Part shown: positions 17,032-25,517 of the stretch, one piece after another
Numbering within the stretch: the first letter of the stretch is position 1
Layout of the letters: the number at the start of each line of letters is the position of its first letter
Source: Catenulispora acidiphila DSM 44928
Lineage (GTDB): Bacteria > Actinomycetota > Actinomycetes > Streptomycetales > Catenulisporaceae
DNA length: 64,000 nt
Direction: 5' to 3'
Assembly (NCBI RefSeq): GCF_000024025.1
Contig: NC_013131.1
Span: 7,006,001-7,070,000, forward strand
Position numbers and translations under genes: made by a program
The notes under the pieces: generated by a model
What the model was told of the DNA's origin: nothing
The model's input: only the letters and a program-made list of their open reading frames with translations
Databases searched by the model: none

Positions 17032-18219
17032 CTACTTCAGGAAGTCGGGGATGTCGAGCTCGTCGGCGGCCGAGGGCGCCGGCTGCACCGGGATCACCGG
17101 GACGTTCTGGGTGTCGGCCATCGGGTCGTGGGCCGGGACCCCGGCGCCGCGCTCGGCGGGCTTGGGCAGGGTGCCGAGCACCTGCTCGCGCATGCCGTCG
17201 CGGACGCTGGTCTCCTCGTCGTAGCGGGTCGCCCCGGCGGCCTGGGAGTGCCCGGTGCGGCGCTTGGCCGGCTCGCCGCCGTCGAACCCGGCGGCGATCA
17301 CGGTGACCCGGACCTCATCGCCCAGGCCGTCGTCGATCACCGCGCCGAAGATGATGTTGGCCTCGGGGTGCGCGGCCTCGCTGACCAGCTGCGCGGCCTC
17401 GTTGATCTCGAACAGGCCCAGGTCGGAGCCGCCGGAGATGCTCAGCAGCACGCCGCGGGCGCCGTCGATGGAGGCCTCCAGCAGCGGGGAGGAGATCGCC
17501 ATCTCGGCGGCGGCCACCGCGCGGTCGTCGCCGCGCGCCGAGCCGATGCCCATCAGCGCCGAGCCGGCCTCGCTCATCACCGACTTCACGTCGGCGAAGT
17601 CCAGGTTGATCAGGCCCGGGGTGGTGATCAGGTCCGTGATGCCCTGGACGCCGGAGAGCAGCACCTGGTCGGCGGCCTTGAAGGCGTCCAGCACCGAGAC
17701 GTTCTTGTCCGAGATCGACAGCAGCCGGTCGTTCGGGATGACGATCAGGGTGTCGACTTCCTCGCGCAGCGCCGCGATGCCGTCCTCGGCCTGGTTCGCC
17801 CGGCGCCGGCCCTCGAAGGTGAACGGCCGGGTCACCACGCCGATGGTCAGGGCGCCGAGTTCGCGGGCGATCCGGGCCACCACGGGAGCCCCGCCGGTGC
17901 CGGTGCCGCCGCCCTCGCCGGCGGTCACGAACACCATGTCCGCGCCCTTGAGGACTTCCTCGATCTCCTCGGCGTGGTCCTCGGCGGCCTTGCGGCCGAC
18001 GTCGGGATTGGCGCCGGCTCCCAGCCCACGGGTGAGCTCGCGGCCGACGTCGAGCTTGACGTCGGCGTCGCTCATCAGCAGAGCCTGGGCGTCGGTGTTG
18101 ACGGCGATGAACTCCACGCCCTTCAGACCGACCTCGATCATCCGGTTGATGGCGTTCACGCCGCCGCCGCCGATGCCGGCGACCTTGATAACAGCCAGGT
18201 AATTCTGCGGTGCTGCCAC
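17032..18219 (-). CDS. ftsZ: cell division GTPase FtsZ
   Basis: 395 residues from a GTG at 18219 whose product begins [20 protein letters not shown] after the start Met, as in Streptomyces FtsZ. The GTP signature [10 protein letters not shown], the T7 loop ([11 protein letters not shown]) and the C-terminal membrane-tether contact peptide (ELDIPDFLK) are all present. The variable linker is short. FtsZ polymerises into the division or sporulation septum ring; SepF is its tether. The 283-base space to ftsQ must hold the promoter; it contains no other gene. Confidence 0.98.
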   Translation of the reverse strand: MAAPQNYLAVIKVAGIGGGGVNAINRMIEVGLKGVEFIAVNTDAQALLMSDADVKLDVGRELTRGLGAGANPDVGRKAAEDHAEEIEEVLKGADMVFVTAGEGGGTGTGGAPVVARIARELGALTIGVVTRPFTFEGRRRANQAEDGIAALREEVDTLIVIPNDRLLSISDKNVSVLDAFKAADQVLLSGVQGITDLITTPGLINLDFADVKSVMSEAGSALMGIGSARGDDRAVAAAEMAISSPLLEASIDGARGVLLSISGGSDLGLFEINEAAQLVSEAAHPEANIIFGAVIDDGLGDEVRVTVIAAGFDGGEPAKRRTGHSQAAGATRYDEETSVRDGMREQVLGTLPKPAERGAGVPAHDPMADTQNVPVIPVQPAPSAADELDIPDFLK

Positions 18220-18502
18220 GTCCGACGGCCTCTCCGTGGTATCCGGTAATCTCGTGATCACCTTAGTCCCGCCCACACCGGCCGGGGACACGGCGGGGTC
18301 GTGCGACTGTGAAGTCTTTACAGGACATTAGGTCCCGCGACCTGTGAGGTTCAACGAACACGCCGAAACTGTCGGCAGGTTTTACTTCTCAGCGTGGTCC
18401 GACGACCCCCGTGTGATCCCGTGTGGATCCGATGAGGGGAATACGTATGTTGTTCGATTGCCCGCCAGATCTTAGCCGATCGGCGGGTCCGGATTCGAAC
18501 CG

Positions 18503-19303
18503 TTACGAATACGCCGGAGCCGCCGGAGCACTCAGATCATAGTGCGCGGCGTCATTTCCGATCAGTGCCGCCAGTATCCGTGCCTTGAGAACCGGCTGAT
18601 CCGGTCCGCCCCAAGCGACCGTCACGGAGTGCTGTTTCTTCGTGGACGGAGTCAGCGTCACGGTGATGGCGTAGGGCCCGGTCGCCGACACGGTGAGCAC
18701 CCGCGAGAGCACCGGGGGCGGCAGGGCTCGAAGAGCGGCCAGCGCGCCGGCGACGGTGGCCGCGCGGGCGGCCTTCGCCTCAGGTCCCGGATCGGCGAAC
18801 TGCTCCAGGTGGATGACCGGGACGTGCGCCGGGATCGCCGAGGCGGAGGCCGCTGTGTCGAAGGCCACCCCGTCGGCGTCGACGATCTGGAAGGAGCCGT
18901 CGGGCTGCGGCAGCGCGGCGGCCGGGGTCCGCTCCACTATGCCGATGGAGACGGTGTGCGGCAGCGAACGCTCCACCCAGGCGTCCTTCACCCGCGGGAG
19001 CGCCATCAGCCGGGCCTTGGCCGCCGCGGTGTCCACCGCCGCGACCGGGGCGTGCGCCGGGATCGCGGCGGCGGCCAGCACCTGCTGCCGGCTCAGCACC
19101 TTGACGCCGGAGACGGTGGTGGTGCGGACGTCGAAGACCTTGGTGTGCCACAGGATCGAGTAGCCGGTCAGCGCGAGCAGGGCGAGGAACACCGTGATCG
19201 TCACCGACAGCCGCCGCCAGCGGCGCCGCCGCCGCAGCCGGTCGAGGTAGCGCTCGACCAATACCCTGCTGACCCGCGGGTGGCCGGCTCCGGTCGCGTT
19301 CAT
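18503..19303 (-). CDS. ftsQ: cell division protein FtsQ
   Basis: 266 residues. A basic cytoplasmic segment (RLRRRRRWRRL) precedes one membrane helix (about 33-50) and the POTRA domain (VFDVRTTTVSGVKVLSRQQV), then the FtsQ beta domain (AWVERSLPHTVSIGIVERTP, VDADGVAFD). It links FtsB/FtsL at the divisome. Its upstream neighbour in the ancestral cluster, murC, is 7.7 kb away here. A 51-codon reading frame lies 36 bases upstream on the same strand. Confidence 0.94.
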   Translation of the reverse strand: MNATGAGHPRVSRVLVERYLDRLRRRRRWRRLSVTITVFLALLALTGYSILWHTKVFDVRTTTVSGVKVLSRQQVLAAAAIPAHAPVAAVDTAAAKARLMALPRVKDAWVERSLPHTVSIGIVERTPAAALPQPDGSFQIVDADGVAFDTAASASAIPAHVPVIHLEQFADPGPEAKAARAATVAGALAALRALPPPVLSRVLTVSATGPYAITVTLTPSTKKQHSVTVAWGGPDQPVLKARILAALIGNDAAHYDLSAPAAPAYS

Positions 19304-19339
19304 GGGCCCCAGTTTCGCAGATGGGGACCATGGCTCCCG

Positions 19340-19495
19340 TCAGCCGTGGCCTCCTTTCAGACGGCGGTAGTCGTCCTCGACGGATTCCGGGTCGGCGAAG
19401 AAGGGGTCGTAGTAGAACCGACGGCGCTTGTCCGTGATCCTGGCCCGGCGGCGGAAGACAGCGGTTTTGAGATTCTTGCCGGATTTCTCATTCAT
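19340..19495 (-). CDS. small basic hypothetical protein, 51 residues, upstream of ftsQ
   Basis: From an ATG at 19495 the frame reads MNEKSGKNLKTAVFRRRARI and continues with TDKRRRFYYDPFFADPESVE, ending DDYRRLKGGHG. The codons favour G/C in the third position in the second half. It is too short for usual ORF cut-offs. I do not recognise it. The charged, Arg/Lys-rich N-terminal half and the FYYDPFFADPE motif are the only visible marks. It lies 36 bases upstream of ftsQ in the same direction and is divergent from the MocR gene, so it could be a MocR target or part of the ftsQ transcript. Confidence 0.5.
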   Translation of the reverse strand: MNEKSGKNLKTAVFRRRARITDKRRRFYYDPFFADPESVEDDYRRLKGGHG

Positions 19496-19516
19496 TATGG
19501 TTCGTCCCTACTTGCT

Positions 19517-19544
19517 GTGGTTTTTCAACCTTTGCGAGAACCAC
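19517..19544. promoter_or_regulatory. inverted repeat GTGGTT-N16-AACCAC in the MocR intergenic space
   Basis: Six-base arms lie between the small gene at 19495 and the MocR gene at 19582. A GTGG-containing repeat resembles, from memory, sites of the MocR-type regulator PdxR. It is a candidate operator for MocR. Confidence 0.35.
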
Positions 19545-19581
19545 TGTAGGAACTGATCGAACACCGCTACGATCCAATGGC

Positions 19582-21021
19582 GTGGCCGATACACAGACCA
19601 ATCTGGCCTGGGAGACCCTCCTGGACCTGTCAACGACACGCCCCGGTCCACTGCACCACCAGCTCGCCGAGGCCATCCGCACCGCCATCCGCGGCGGACG
19701 CCTGCCGCTGGGCTCCGCACTCCCCCCGAGCCGCGTCCTGGCCACCGACCTGGGCGTCTCCCGCTGGACCGTCACCGAGGCCTACGGACAACTGGCGACC
19801 GAGGGCTTCCTCGCCGGCAAGACCGGATCGGCGACCCGCGTCAGCTGGTCCCCGGAACCCGACGAACGCCGCGCGGTCGTCCACAGCCACCCGGGCCACG
19901 CCGACCCCCGCCGCCACCTCCCGGTCCGCTACGACTTCTCGCAATGCACCCCCGACTTCCGCGCCTTCCCCCGCCGCAAGTGGGTCGAGGCGATCCGCAC
20001 CGCGGCCGAGACCGCGCCGTTCGACCGCCTCGGCTACGCGCAGCCCGGCGGCGAGCCCCGGCTGCGCGGCATCCTCGCCGACCACCTGAACCGCCGCCGC
20101 GGCACGAACATCGACCCCGCGTTGATGACGGTGTTCACCGGAGCCAAGGCGGCGATGGGAGCGCTGGCGCGGGCGCTGTACGCCGAGGGCCACCGGCTCC
20201 TGGCGATCGAGGACCCTGGTTCGAACGGGATGTGGGAACCCGCGCGCGCCGCAGGGCTGGAGCTGGTGCCGCTGCCGGTGGACGAGCGCGGGATCGTCGC
20301 CGAGGCGCTGGCGGAGCATCCGGGCGTACGCGCGGTCTGCATCGGGCCCGCGCACCAGGTGGTGAACGGCGCGGAGCTGGCACCGGAGCGCCGCAGCTGG
20401 CTGCTGGAGTGGGCATCGCGGGTCGACGGCCTGGTGATCGAGGACGACTACGACTCGGAGTTCTCCTACGACAGACCGGCGCTCCCGGCAATGCAGGGCA
20501 CAGACCCCCGCCGGGTAGCCCTGATCGGCTCGATGAGCCGCACGATGACACCCACGGTGAACGTCGGCTGGGCCGTGGTCCCCGGCCGCTGGCTCACCGC
20601 ACTCCGCCCCGAACCCTGGACAGCCCCGACCGCCCCGGCCCTGAACCAACTGGCGCTGGCACACTTCATCGAATCCGGCTCCTACGACCGCCACCTCCGC
20701 ACGAGCCGCCAACGCTTCCGAACCCGACGCGACGCCCTCGTCGCAGCACTGGAGCAAGCACTGCCCGGCGCACGCGTCAGCGGACAGCAGGCCGGACTGC
20801 ACATGCTGCTGGAGCTGCCGCCCGGCGCTTCGGCGACACGGGTGATGGCGGCAGCGCTCAGGCACGAGATCGAACTGTGCGACCTGAACCTGCTCCGCAT
20901 GGCCGGCGACCCCGACACCACCCGGCTGATGGTCGGCTACGGAAACCTGGCCGACGCGCAGGTGACCGCGGGGGTCGCGGCGCTGGTCGAACTCATACGC
21001 GAGGCGGGTGGCGAGGGCTGA
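19582..21021 (+). CDS. MocR-family regulator (GntR DNA-binding domain fused to a PLP aminotransferase fold)
   Basis: 479 residues. Residues 1-90 are a GntR winged helix (GPLHHQLAEAIRTAIRGGRLPLG, LPPSRVLATDLGVSRWTVTEAY). The rest is a class-I aminotransferase fold with MTVFTGAKAAMGALARAL, GLVIEDDYDSEFSYDRPALP, and the PLP lysine position read as IGSMSRTMTPTVNVGW. MocR proteins normally have a Lys here (SFSK-type); this one reads SMSRTM, so an Arg may sit at the Schiff-base position, which would abolish covalent PLP binding. A GTG start follows TACGAT by eight bases. The pentamer array begins three bases after its stop. Confidence 0.9.
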   Translation: MADTQTNLAWETLLDLSTTRPGPLHHQLAEAIRTAIRGGRLPLGSALPPSRVLATDLGVSRWTVTEAYGQLATEGFLAGKTGSATRVSWSPEPDERRAVVHSHPGHADPRRHLPVRYDFSQCTPDFRAFPRRKWVEAIRTAAETAPFDRLGYAQPGGEPRLRGILADHLNRRRGTNIDPALMTVFTGAKAAMGALARALYAEGHRLLAIEDPGSNGMWEPARAAGLELVPLPVDERGIVAEALAEHPGVRAVCIGPAHQVVNGAELAPERRSWLLEWASRVDGLVIEDDYDSEFSYDRPALPAMQGTDPRRVALIGSMSRTMTPTVNVGWAVVPGRWLTALRPEPWTAPTAPALNQLALAHFIESGSYDRHLRTSRQRFRTRRDALVAALEQALPGARVSGQQAGLHMLLELPPGASATRVMAAALRHEIELCDLNLLRMAGDPDTTRLMVGYGNLADAQVTAGVAALVELIREAGGEG

Positions 21022-21023
21022 GG

Positions 21024-21173
21024 CTCGACTCAGCTCGACTCAGCTCAGCTCGACTCGACTCGGCTCAGCTCGACTCGACTCAGCTCGACTCAGCTCAGCT
21101 CAGCTCGACTCGACTCAGCTCAGCTCGACTCGACTCAGCTCGACTCGACTCAGCTCGACTCAGCTCAGCTCAG
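21024..21173. repeat. pentanucleotide array of 30 units, CTCGA and CTCAG
   Basis: Thirty consecutive five-base units, each CTCGA (A) or CTCAG (B) except unit 8, CTCGG. The order is ABABBAAb, BAABABBB, AABBAABA, ABABBB, where b is unit 8. The seven-unit block AABABBB occurs twice (units 10-16 and 24-30). The array begins three bases after the MocR stop and ends in CTCGCTCTCC. No start signal or codon bias supports translation in any frame. Confidence 0.97.
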
Positions 21174-21313
21174 CTCGCTCTCCACGCCTCCGATCGCGAG
21201 CGCTGGATCACAACCGCCTGACATCAGAGCCCGCGTCTGTCTCCTTCGAGCCCGGTCCCCCATTCGGACCGTGCCCGCATGCGGCTGCCGACCGGCTGGC
21301 GTCAGATCGAGCC

Positions 21314-21880
21314 ATGGCACTCACCTCCAAGCAGAAGAAGCAGGGCGCCGCGGTCAGTGCGGCTATTGGTGTTCTGGCGCTGGGCGGGGTCGCGGCGTCG
21401 ACCCTGGGTTCGGGCGGGGCGGCGGCGGATCGGCCGGTCGCCGTCGCCGCGGTGCAGCAGGCGGCCGCGGCGCCGCAGGTGGTGGCGGGCGCTGGCGAGT
21501 CGGTCGGGGGCATCACGGTCATCGCCCGGGTCGACAACGTCAAGCTCGCCGATGACACCGTTTTCACGGTCTCCGGTGAGGTCAAGGGCGCCAAGCCGGG
21601 GACGAAGGTGCGGCTGCAGCGAAAGACGTCGGGGAAGTCCGCAACAGGGTGGACCACGCTGGCGTACACGACCTTCACCGACACCAGCAACAAGTTCTCG
21701 TTCCCGGTGAAGATGGACTCGTCCGGCTCCTACACCCTGCGCATCCTGCATCCGCAGGACAAGGAGGGTCCGGCGACCGTGTACTCGAGCCCGTTCTCGG
21801 TGACGGTGAGCGCGCCGGCGAAGGCCGGCACGTCGTCCAAGGCGTCCGAGTCGTCCAAGACGCCGGTGAAAAAGAACTAG
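21314..21880 (+). CDS. secreted Ig-like protein of unknown role
   Basis: 188 residues. A lysine-rich start (SKQKKQ) and hydrophobic Ala/Gly segment (12-35) form a signal peptide or anchor. An Ala/Val/Gln-rich linker follows, then one beta-sandwich-like domain (TVIARVDNVKLADDTVFTVS, KPGTKVRLQRKTSGK, GSYTLRILHPQDKEGPATVY) of the kind seen in bacterial Ig-like modules, and a Ser/Lys-rich tail (SSKASESSKTPVKKN). No catalytic motif is visible. The start at 21314 directly precedes the signal sequence; the longer frame runs through the pentamer array and is not credible. Confidence 0.75.
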   Translation: MALTSKQKKQGAAVSAAIGVLALGGVAASTLGSGGAAADRPVAVAAVQQAAAAPQVVAGAGESVGGITVIARVDNVKLADDTVFTVSGEVKGAKPGTKVRLQRKTSGKSATGWTTLAYTTFTDTSNKFSFPVKMDSSGSYTLRILHPQDKEGPATVYSSPFSVTVSAPAKAGTSSKASESSKTPVKKN

Positions 21881-21900
21881 GGCACAGCCCTCCCCGAACC

Positions 21901-21934
21901 GCCCGGCCACCACTTAGGCGAGGAGTGGCCGGGC
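21901..21934. terminator. hairpin terminator between convergent genes
   Basis: Ten-base perfect arms (GCCCGGCCAC and GTGGCCGGGC) with a 14-base loop lie 20 bases after the stop of the secreted Ig-like gene and before the end of the convergent gene at 21975. Confidence 0.8.
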
Positions 21935-21974
21935 TTCATGCTGCGTCGGGTCCTGCGTCGGATCTCCTCGCGGC

Positions 21975-23297
21975 TCAGAGGAAACGCGAACTCGGCACCG
22001 GACCCGGCGACCCGACGTACTCCCGCCGCGCGGTCAGCCAGGTACCTTCCACCGCGGCGAGGAACGCCTCGAGCACAGCGTCCGGATCCGCCGGCGTCTG
22101 ACCGTCGCCCTCATCCGCCTCCGGCTCCGTCGCAGCCAGCTCCGCCGCGATCTCCTCGACCGGACGCGCATCAGGCTCGGTGTCGACCACCTCGCCGTCG
22201 ACGATCCGGAACCCCGCACCCCACGGCTCCCGCACCGCCTGCCGCAAGAACCCCACCGCGTCGGCAGCCGCCAGCGGCGGATCAGTCCAGTCGGTCGCGC
22301 GCTCGAACAGAATCTGCCCCGGAACCCGATTCCGCAGCGCCGCCAACACCTCCGGCTCAGCCTCATTCAGGTCGTACGCGACAACCAGCGTGTCCTCACG
22401 CTCCGCCGCGAAAGGCACCGCCGGCAGCCCGAAGTACTGCGCCGCCGCCAATCCCATGATCCGGCTGTCCCGGTCCGGCAGCAACGACACCGTCTCCGGA
22501 GTCAGACCCTTGGCCGCCAACAACACCCCCAACCGCCGCAGCACCTCAGCAGCCGCCCCATAGGAATCGCCGACCATCGCCCAACGCCCTGTCATCCCCG
22601 CGTCATAGCCATACGGCGAAACGGTCAGCAGCACCCCACCGGTCAGCGCGTAATGCCACCCACGCAAATCCTTCGGCCCAAGCGCGCCATCTGAAACCGC
22701 GACCTCCGCTGCCCGCACCAACATCGCGCGCACTTTCTCCCGCAGCGGCGCCAGATCTTCCCGTTCCTGCGCCTCGAGTTCAGGCAACGCCGCGAACTCC
22801 TCCTCAGCGGTCGGCACGTCCCCAGCCAGCAGCGCGTTGAACGCCAGTTGGTAGCGAGCCAGCCAAGGCAGCTCACCCTCAAAACCCCGCAGCGCAGCCA
22901 TAGCCTCGCGGTGCTCCCACGACCGCTCGCAAGCCGCAGCCAGCTCCGTACGAATCTGGATGACGCCCGGCTCGCGCTCAGCAGCCTCGCGCAGCGCCCG
23001 AATCGCCAAGAACGCGATCCCATGCTCGACGCACTCATATCCGAACTCGTACAACCCCACCGCCTGCTCCGCGCGATCATCCCCGGCCTCCAACACCCGA
23101 TCGCCGGCGACCACCATCGCGTCGAAGCCCATCCCCCGCGCGGCATCGCGCAGCACGCGCACGTAATCCAGCAGCGGCAGCGTCTCACCCTGCGTCCGCA
23201 AGTGCCGGACGAGTCCGGCGATGTCCTCGGCGGCGAGCAGTTCCTCGGCGGTGGTCAGGGCGTCGGTCGCCTCAGGGGCGGGGCTCGGAGAAGTCAC
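21975..23297 (-). CDS. hypothetical protein with tetratricopeptide-like helical N-terminus
   Basis: 440 residues, not recognised. Residues 1-170 are alpha-helical with TPR-like repeats (ALREAAEREPGVIQIRTELA, MAALRGFEGELPWLARYQLA, FNALLAGDVPTAEEEFAALP). The C-terminal half (from GWHYALTGGVLLTVSPYGYD) has an alpha/beta pattern with a RLGVLLAAKGLTPETVSLLP stretch and an acidic tail. No signal peptide or membrane segment is seen, so it is cytoplasmic. Codon use is like the neighbours. It converges on the secreted Ig-like gene. Confidence 0.8.
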   Translation of the reverse strand: MTSPSPAPEATDALTTAEELLAAEDIAGLVRHLRTQGETLPLLDYVRVLRDAARGMGFDAMVVAGDRVLEAGDDRAEQAVGLYEFGYECVEHGIAFLAIRALREAAEREPGVIQIRTELAAACERSWEHREAMAALRGFEGELPWLARYQLAFNALLAGDVPTAEEEFAALPELEAQEREDLAPLREKVRAMLVRAAEVAVSDGALGPKDLRGWHYALTGGVLLTVSPYGYDAGMTGRWAMVGDSYGAAAEVLRRLGVLLAAKGLTPETVSLLPDRDSRIMGLAAAQYFGLPAVPFAAEREDTLVVAYDLNEAEPEVLAALRNRVPGQILFERATDWTDPPLAAADAVGFLRQAVREPWGAGFRIVDGEVVDTEPDARPVEEIAAELAATEPEADEGDGQTPADPDAVLEAFLAAVEGTWLTARREYVGSPGPVPSSRFL

Positions 23298-23442
23298 GGT
23301 GGCACCGTAGCGAGTCCTGTGTATGCCGCGCCCGGGATTTCCGCAGAGGCCGTCTCAGGTAGCGCGGATCAGGCAACGAATTTCAGCACTCTGACAACCA
23401 TTTTGAACATCGGCCCCGTCGGTTACTTCGCGAGTGCACAAA

Positions 23443-23485
23443 GGCTCCGGTGCGCAGCACGATCGGGCACCCGCGCACCAGAGCC
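23443..23485 (+). promoter_or_regulatory. 13-base inverted repeat in the leader of the secreted-protein operon
   Basis: GGCTCCGGTGCGC pairs with GCGCACCAGAGCC with one mismatch and a 17-base loop. It ends 26 bases before the GTG at 23512. It may be an mRNA leader hairpin or an operator. Confidence 0.5.
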
Positions 23486-23511
23486 GTTGCGACGATCTGG
23501 AGGAACTGCTT

Positions 23512-25503
23512 GTGCTAGCACGTATCCGTCGAGTCCCGACCCTGGCCACGGCCGTGGCGTTGGGCCTGGCCACCGCCGCCGGCGCCGCCGCGGCGAGCGC
23601 GCCGCCCGCCGCCGCCCCGGCCTCGGCGCCGGCCCAGCACACCCTGGCCGCGCCGGCGACCACCGCCCTGCCCAACGGCGACCGCGTCCTGGTCACCGGA
23701 ACCGGTCCGGGCGCGTCCATCGTGGTCCAGGCGCCCGACGGCAGAACCGTCCCGGCCACGCGCTACACGCCCGACGCGCACCACGCCTACGTCATCCCGG
23801 ACTCGGTTCTGGCGCACCCGGCGCAGCTGAACCCCGCGCAGTATGAGATTCCCGCGCTGAGCACCGCCAAGGCTCCCGCGGCGACGCCCTTCTACCCGCT
23901 GAGCATCCTGCAGATCAACGCCGTCGGGCTGGACGGGGCGCCCGCGGACGCCACGACGTTCCTGACCAACGTCGACGACGTGAACAAGTGGAGCGTGCCG
24001 TTGCCCGTGGCCGGCGGCATCGAGCGGGTCGCGGTGCCGACCGGGCACTACGCGGCGACGACCATCTTCTCCACCTACGACCAGACCACCGGGATCGGGA
24101 CCACGCACGTGGTGTCGCAGCTCGACCTGGACGTCACCGCCGGCGGCGTCACCACCGCGACCGCCGACGAGCGCACGGCGACGGCCCAGGTCACGGCGAA
24201 CACCCCCAAACCCACCGTGACCGACTTCCTCGATCTGTCCTACGTCCGCACGGACGTCAACGGCCTGACCGGCGGCGTGAGCGTCGGCGGCAGCGGGGAC
24301 ACCTACGTGGCCCCGACGGGCACCGCGAAGGTCGGCACGTTCAGCTACGACGTGCTGGCCTGGGGCGGCGAGAGCCCGGCCGGGACCAAGGACCCCTACC
24401 GCTACGACCTGATGTTCCCGGCCGTCGACCACGTGGACGCGAACCAGAACCAGAGGGTCGACACCTCGAAGCTGACCACGACCCACAACACCGTCGACAG
24501 CGACGCCGGCAACCCCCGCCACGACGGCGAGTACCTGATGGGCCCGGTCTCGCCGACGCTCGGCGGGATCCAGGCCGGCCACATCATCACGGTCCCGGAA
24601 ACCCTGACCACCTACACCGGGGCACCGGTCGGCGACGAGCAGTGGTACGGGAACTTCATGAACGCCCTGCCCGAACCGGGGACGGGCTTCCCGGCCGCGC
24701 TGCTGTTCGGCCAGACGGCGCCGATCTACCAAGGCAAGACCGAGCTGTGGCGCACCTGGGGACACGGCCCGCTGACACCGCAGGTCGGGCAGTTCAAGAA
24801 TCCGACCGGCTGCAACGCCTGCTCTGACGAGGGCACGATAGACCTCGGTCTGACCGCGCTCACGGACAGCAACCCGGACTCCTTCACGAACTTCCTCGGC
24901 CCGGCGACCGGCCACTTCACCGTCTACCGCGACGGCACCCAGGTGTTCTCGCAGGACAACACCTCCGGGACCGAGCTGACCGGCCAGGCGCAGCAGGCTG
25001 CGACCTACCGCATGGTGTTCGACCTGGACGTGAGCCAGTTCCCGATCACGCAGTCCACGGTGTCGCACACCGACGTCACCGTGCCCTACACCCCGAAGGC
25101 GGACCCGAAGCAGACGCTGCCGGCCGGCGACTACTGCTCCGCGCAGGGCAGCAGCAGCTCCGCCTGCTCGATCCTGCCGGTGATCAACCTGAACTACCAG
25201 CTCGCCACCGACGACACCAACACCAGCCACGGCCCGGCGGCGGCGCTGCTGCTGACGGTCGGCCACCAGTCCTACAACGGTGTGGGCTCGGACGCCAAAG
25301 CCACCGGCGCGACCGTGTCCGTGTCCTACGACAAGGGCGCGACCTGGACCCCGGCCGCGATGGTCCCGGCCGGCCAGAACCGGTACGCCGCGCTGTGGAA
25401 GAACGGCGCCAAGGGCAGCACGCCCTGGCTGAAGGTGACCGCCACCGACGCGCTCGGCGGGTCGATCACGCAGACCACCGCCAACGCCTACACCGTCGGC
25501 TGA
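23512..25503 (+). CDS. large secreted protein of unknown function, first gene of a pair with an S53 protease
   Basis: 663 residues from a GTG with GGAGG eight bases upstream. Residues 1-35 form a signal peptide (RIRRVPTLATAVALGLATAA). The first part, NGDRVLVTGTGPGASIVV, resembles the start of large actinobacterial subtilases, and beta-rich domains follow (FYPLSILQINAVGLDGAPAD; VTDFLDLSYVRTDVNGLTGG). A CNAC motif near residue 440 and further paired Cys suggest disulfides. I see no serine, aspartic or metalloprotease motif, so it looks like an accessory or prodomain-like protein. The S53 protease starts 14 bases after its stop, so the two are cotranscribed. Confidence 0.8.
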   Translation: MLARIRRVPTLATAVALGLATAAGAAAASAPPAAAPASAPAQHTLAAPATTALPNGDRVLVTGTGPGASIVVQAPDGRTVPATRYTPDAHHAYVIPDSVLAHPAQLNPAQYEIPALSTAKAPAATPFYPLSILQINAVGLDGAPADATTFLTNVDDVNKWSVPLPVAGGIERVAVPTGHYAATTIFSTYDQTTGIGTTHVVSQLDLDVTAGGVTTATADERTATAQVTANTPKPTVTDFLDLSYVRTDVNGLTGGVSVGGSGDTYVAPTGTAKVGTFSYDVLAWGGESPAGTKDPYRYDLMFPAVDHVDANQNQRVDTSKLTTTHNTVDSDAGNPRHDGEYLMGPVSPTLGGIQAGHIITVPETLTTYTGAPVGDEQWYGNFMNALPEPGTGFPAALLFGQTAPIYQGKTELWRTWGHGPLTPQVGQFKNPTGCNACSDEGTIDLGLTALTDSNPDSFTNFLGPATGHFTVYRDGTQVFSQDNTSGTELTGQAQQAATYRMVFDLDVSQFPITQSTVSHTDVTVPYTPKADPKQTLPAGDYCSAQGSSSSACSILPVINLNYQLATDDTNTSHGPAAALLLTVGHQSYNGVGSDAKATGATVSVSYDKGATWTPAAMVPAGQNRYAALWKNGAKGSTPWLKVTATDALGGSITQTTANAYTVG

Positions 25504-25517
25504 GGGGAATCAGAATC

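Noticed and set aside
21008-21313. Ser/Thr/Leu repeat peptides encoded by the pentamer array
   Set aside because: All frames give simple repeats without start signals, and the secreted protein has a better start at 21314.
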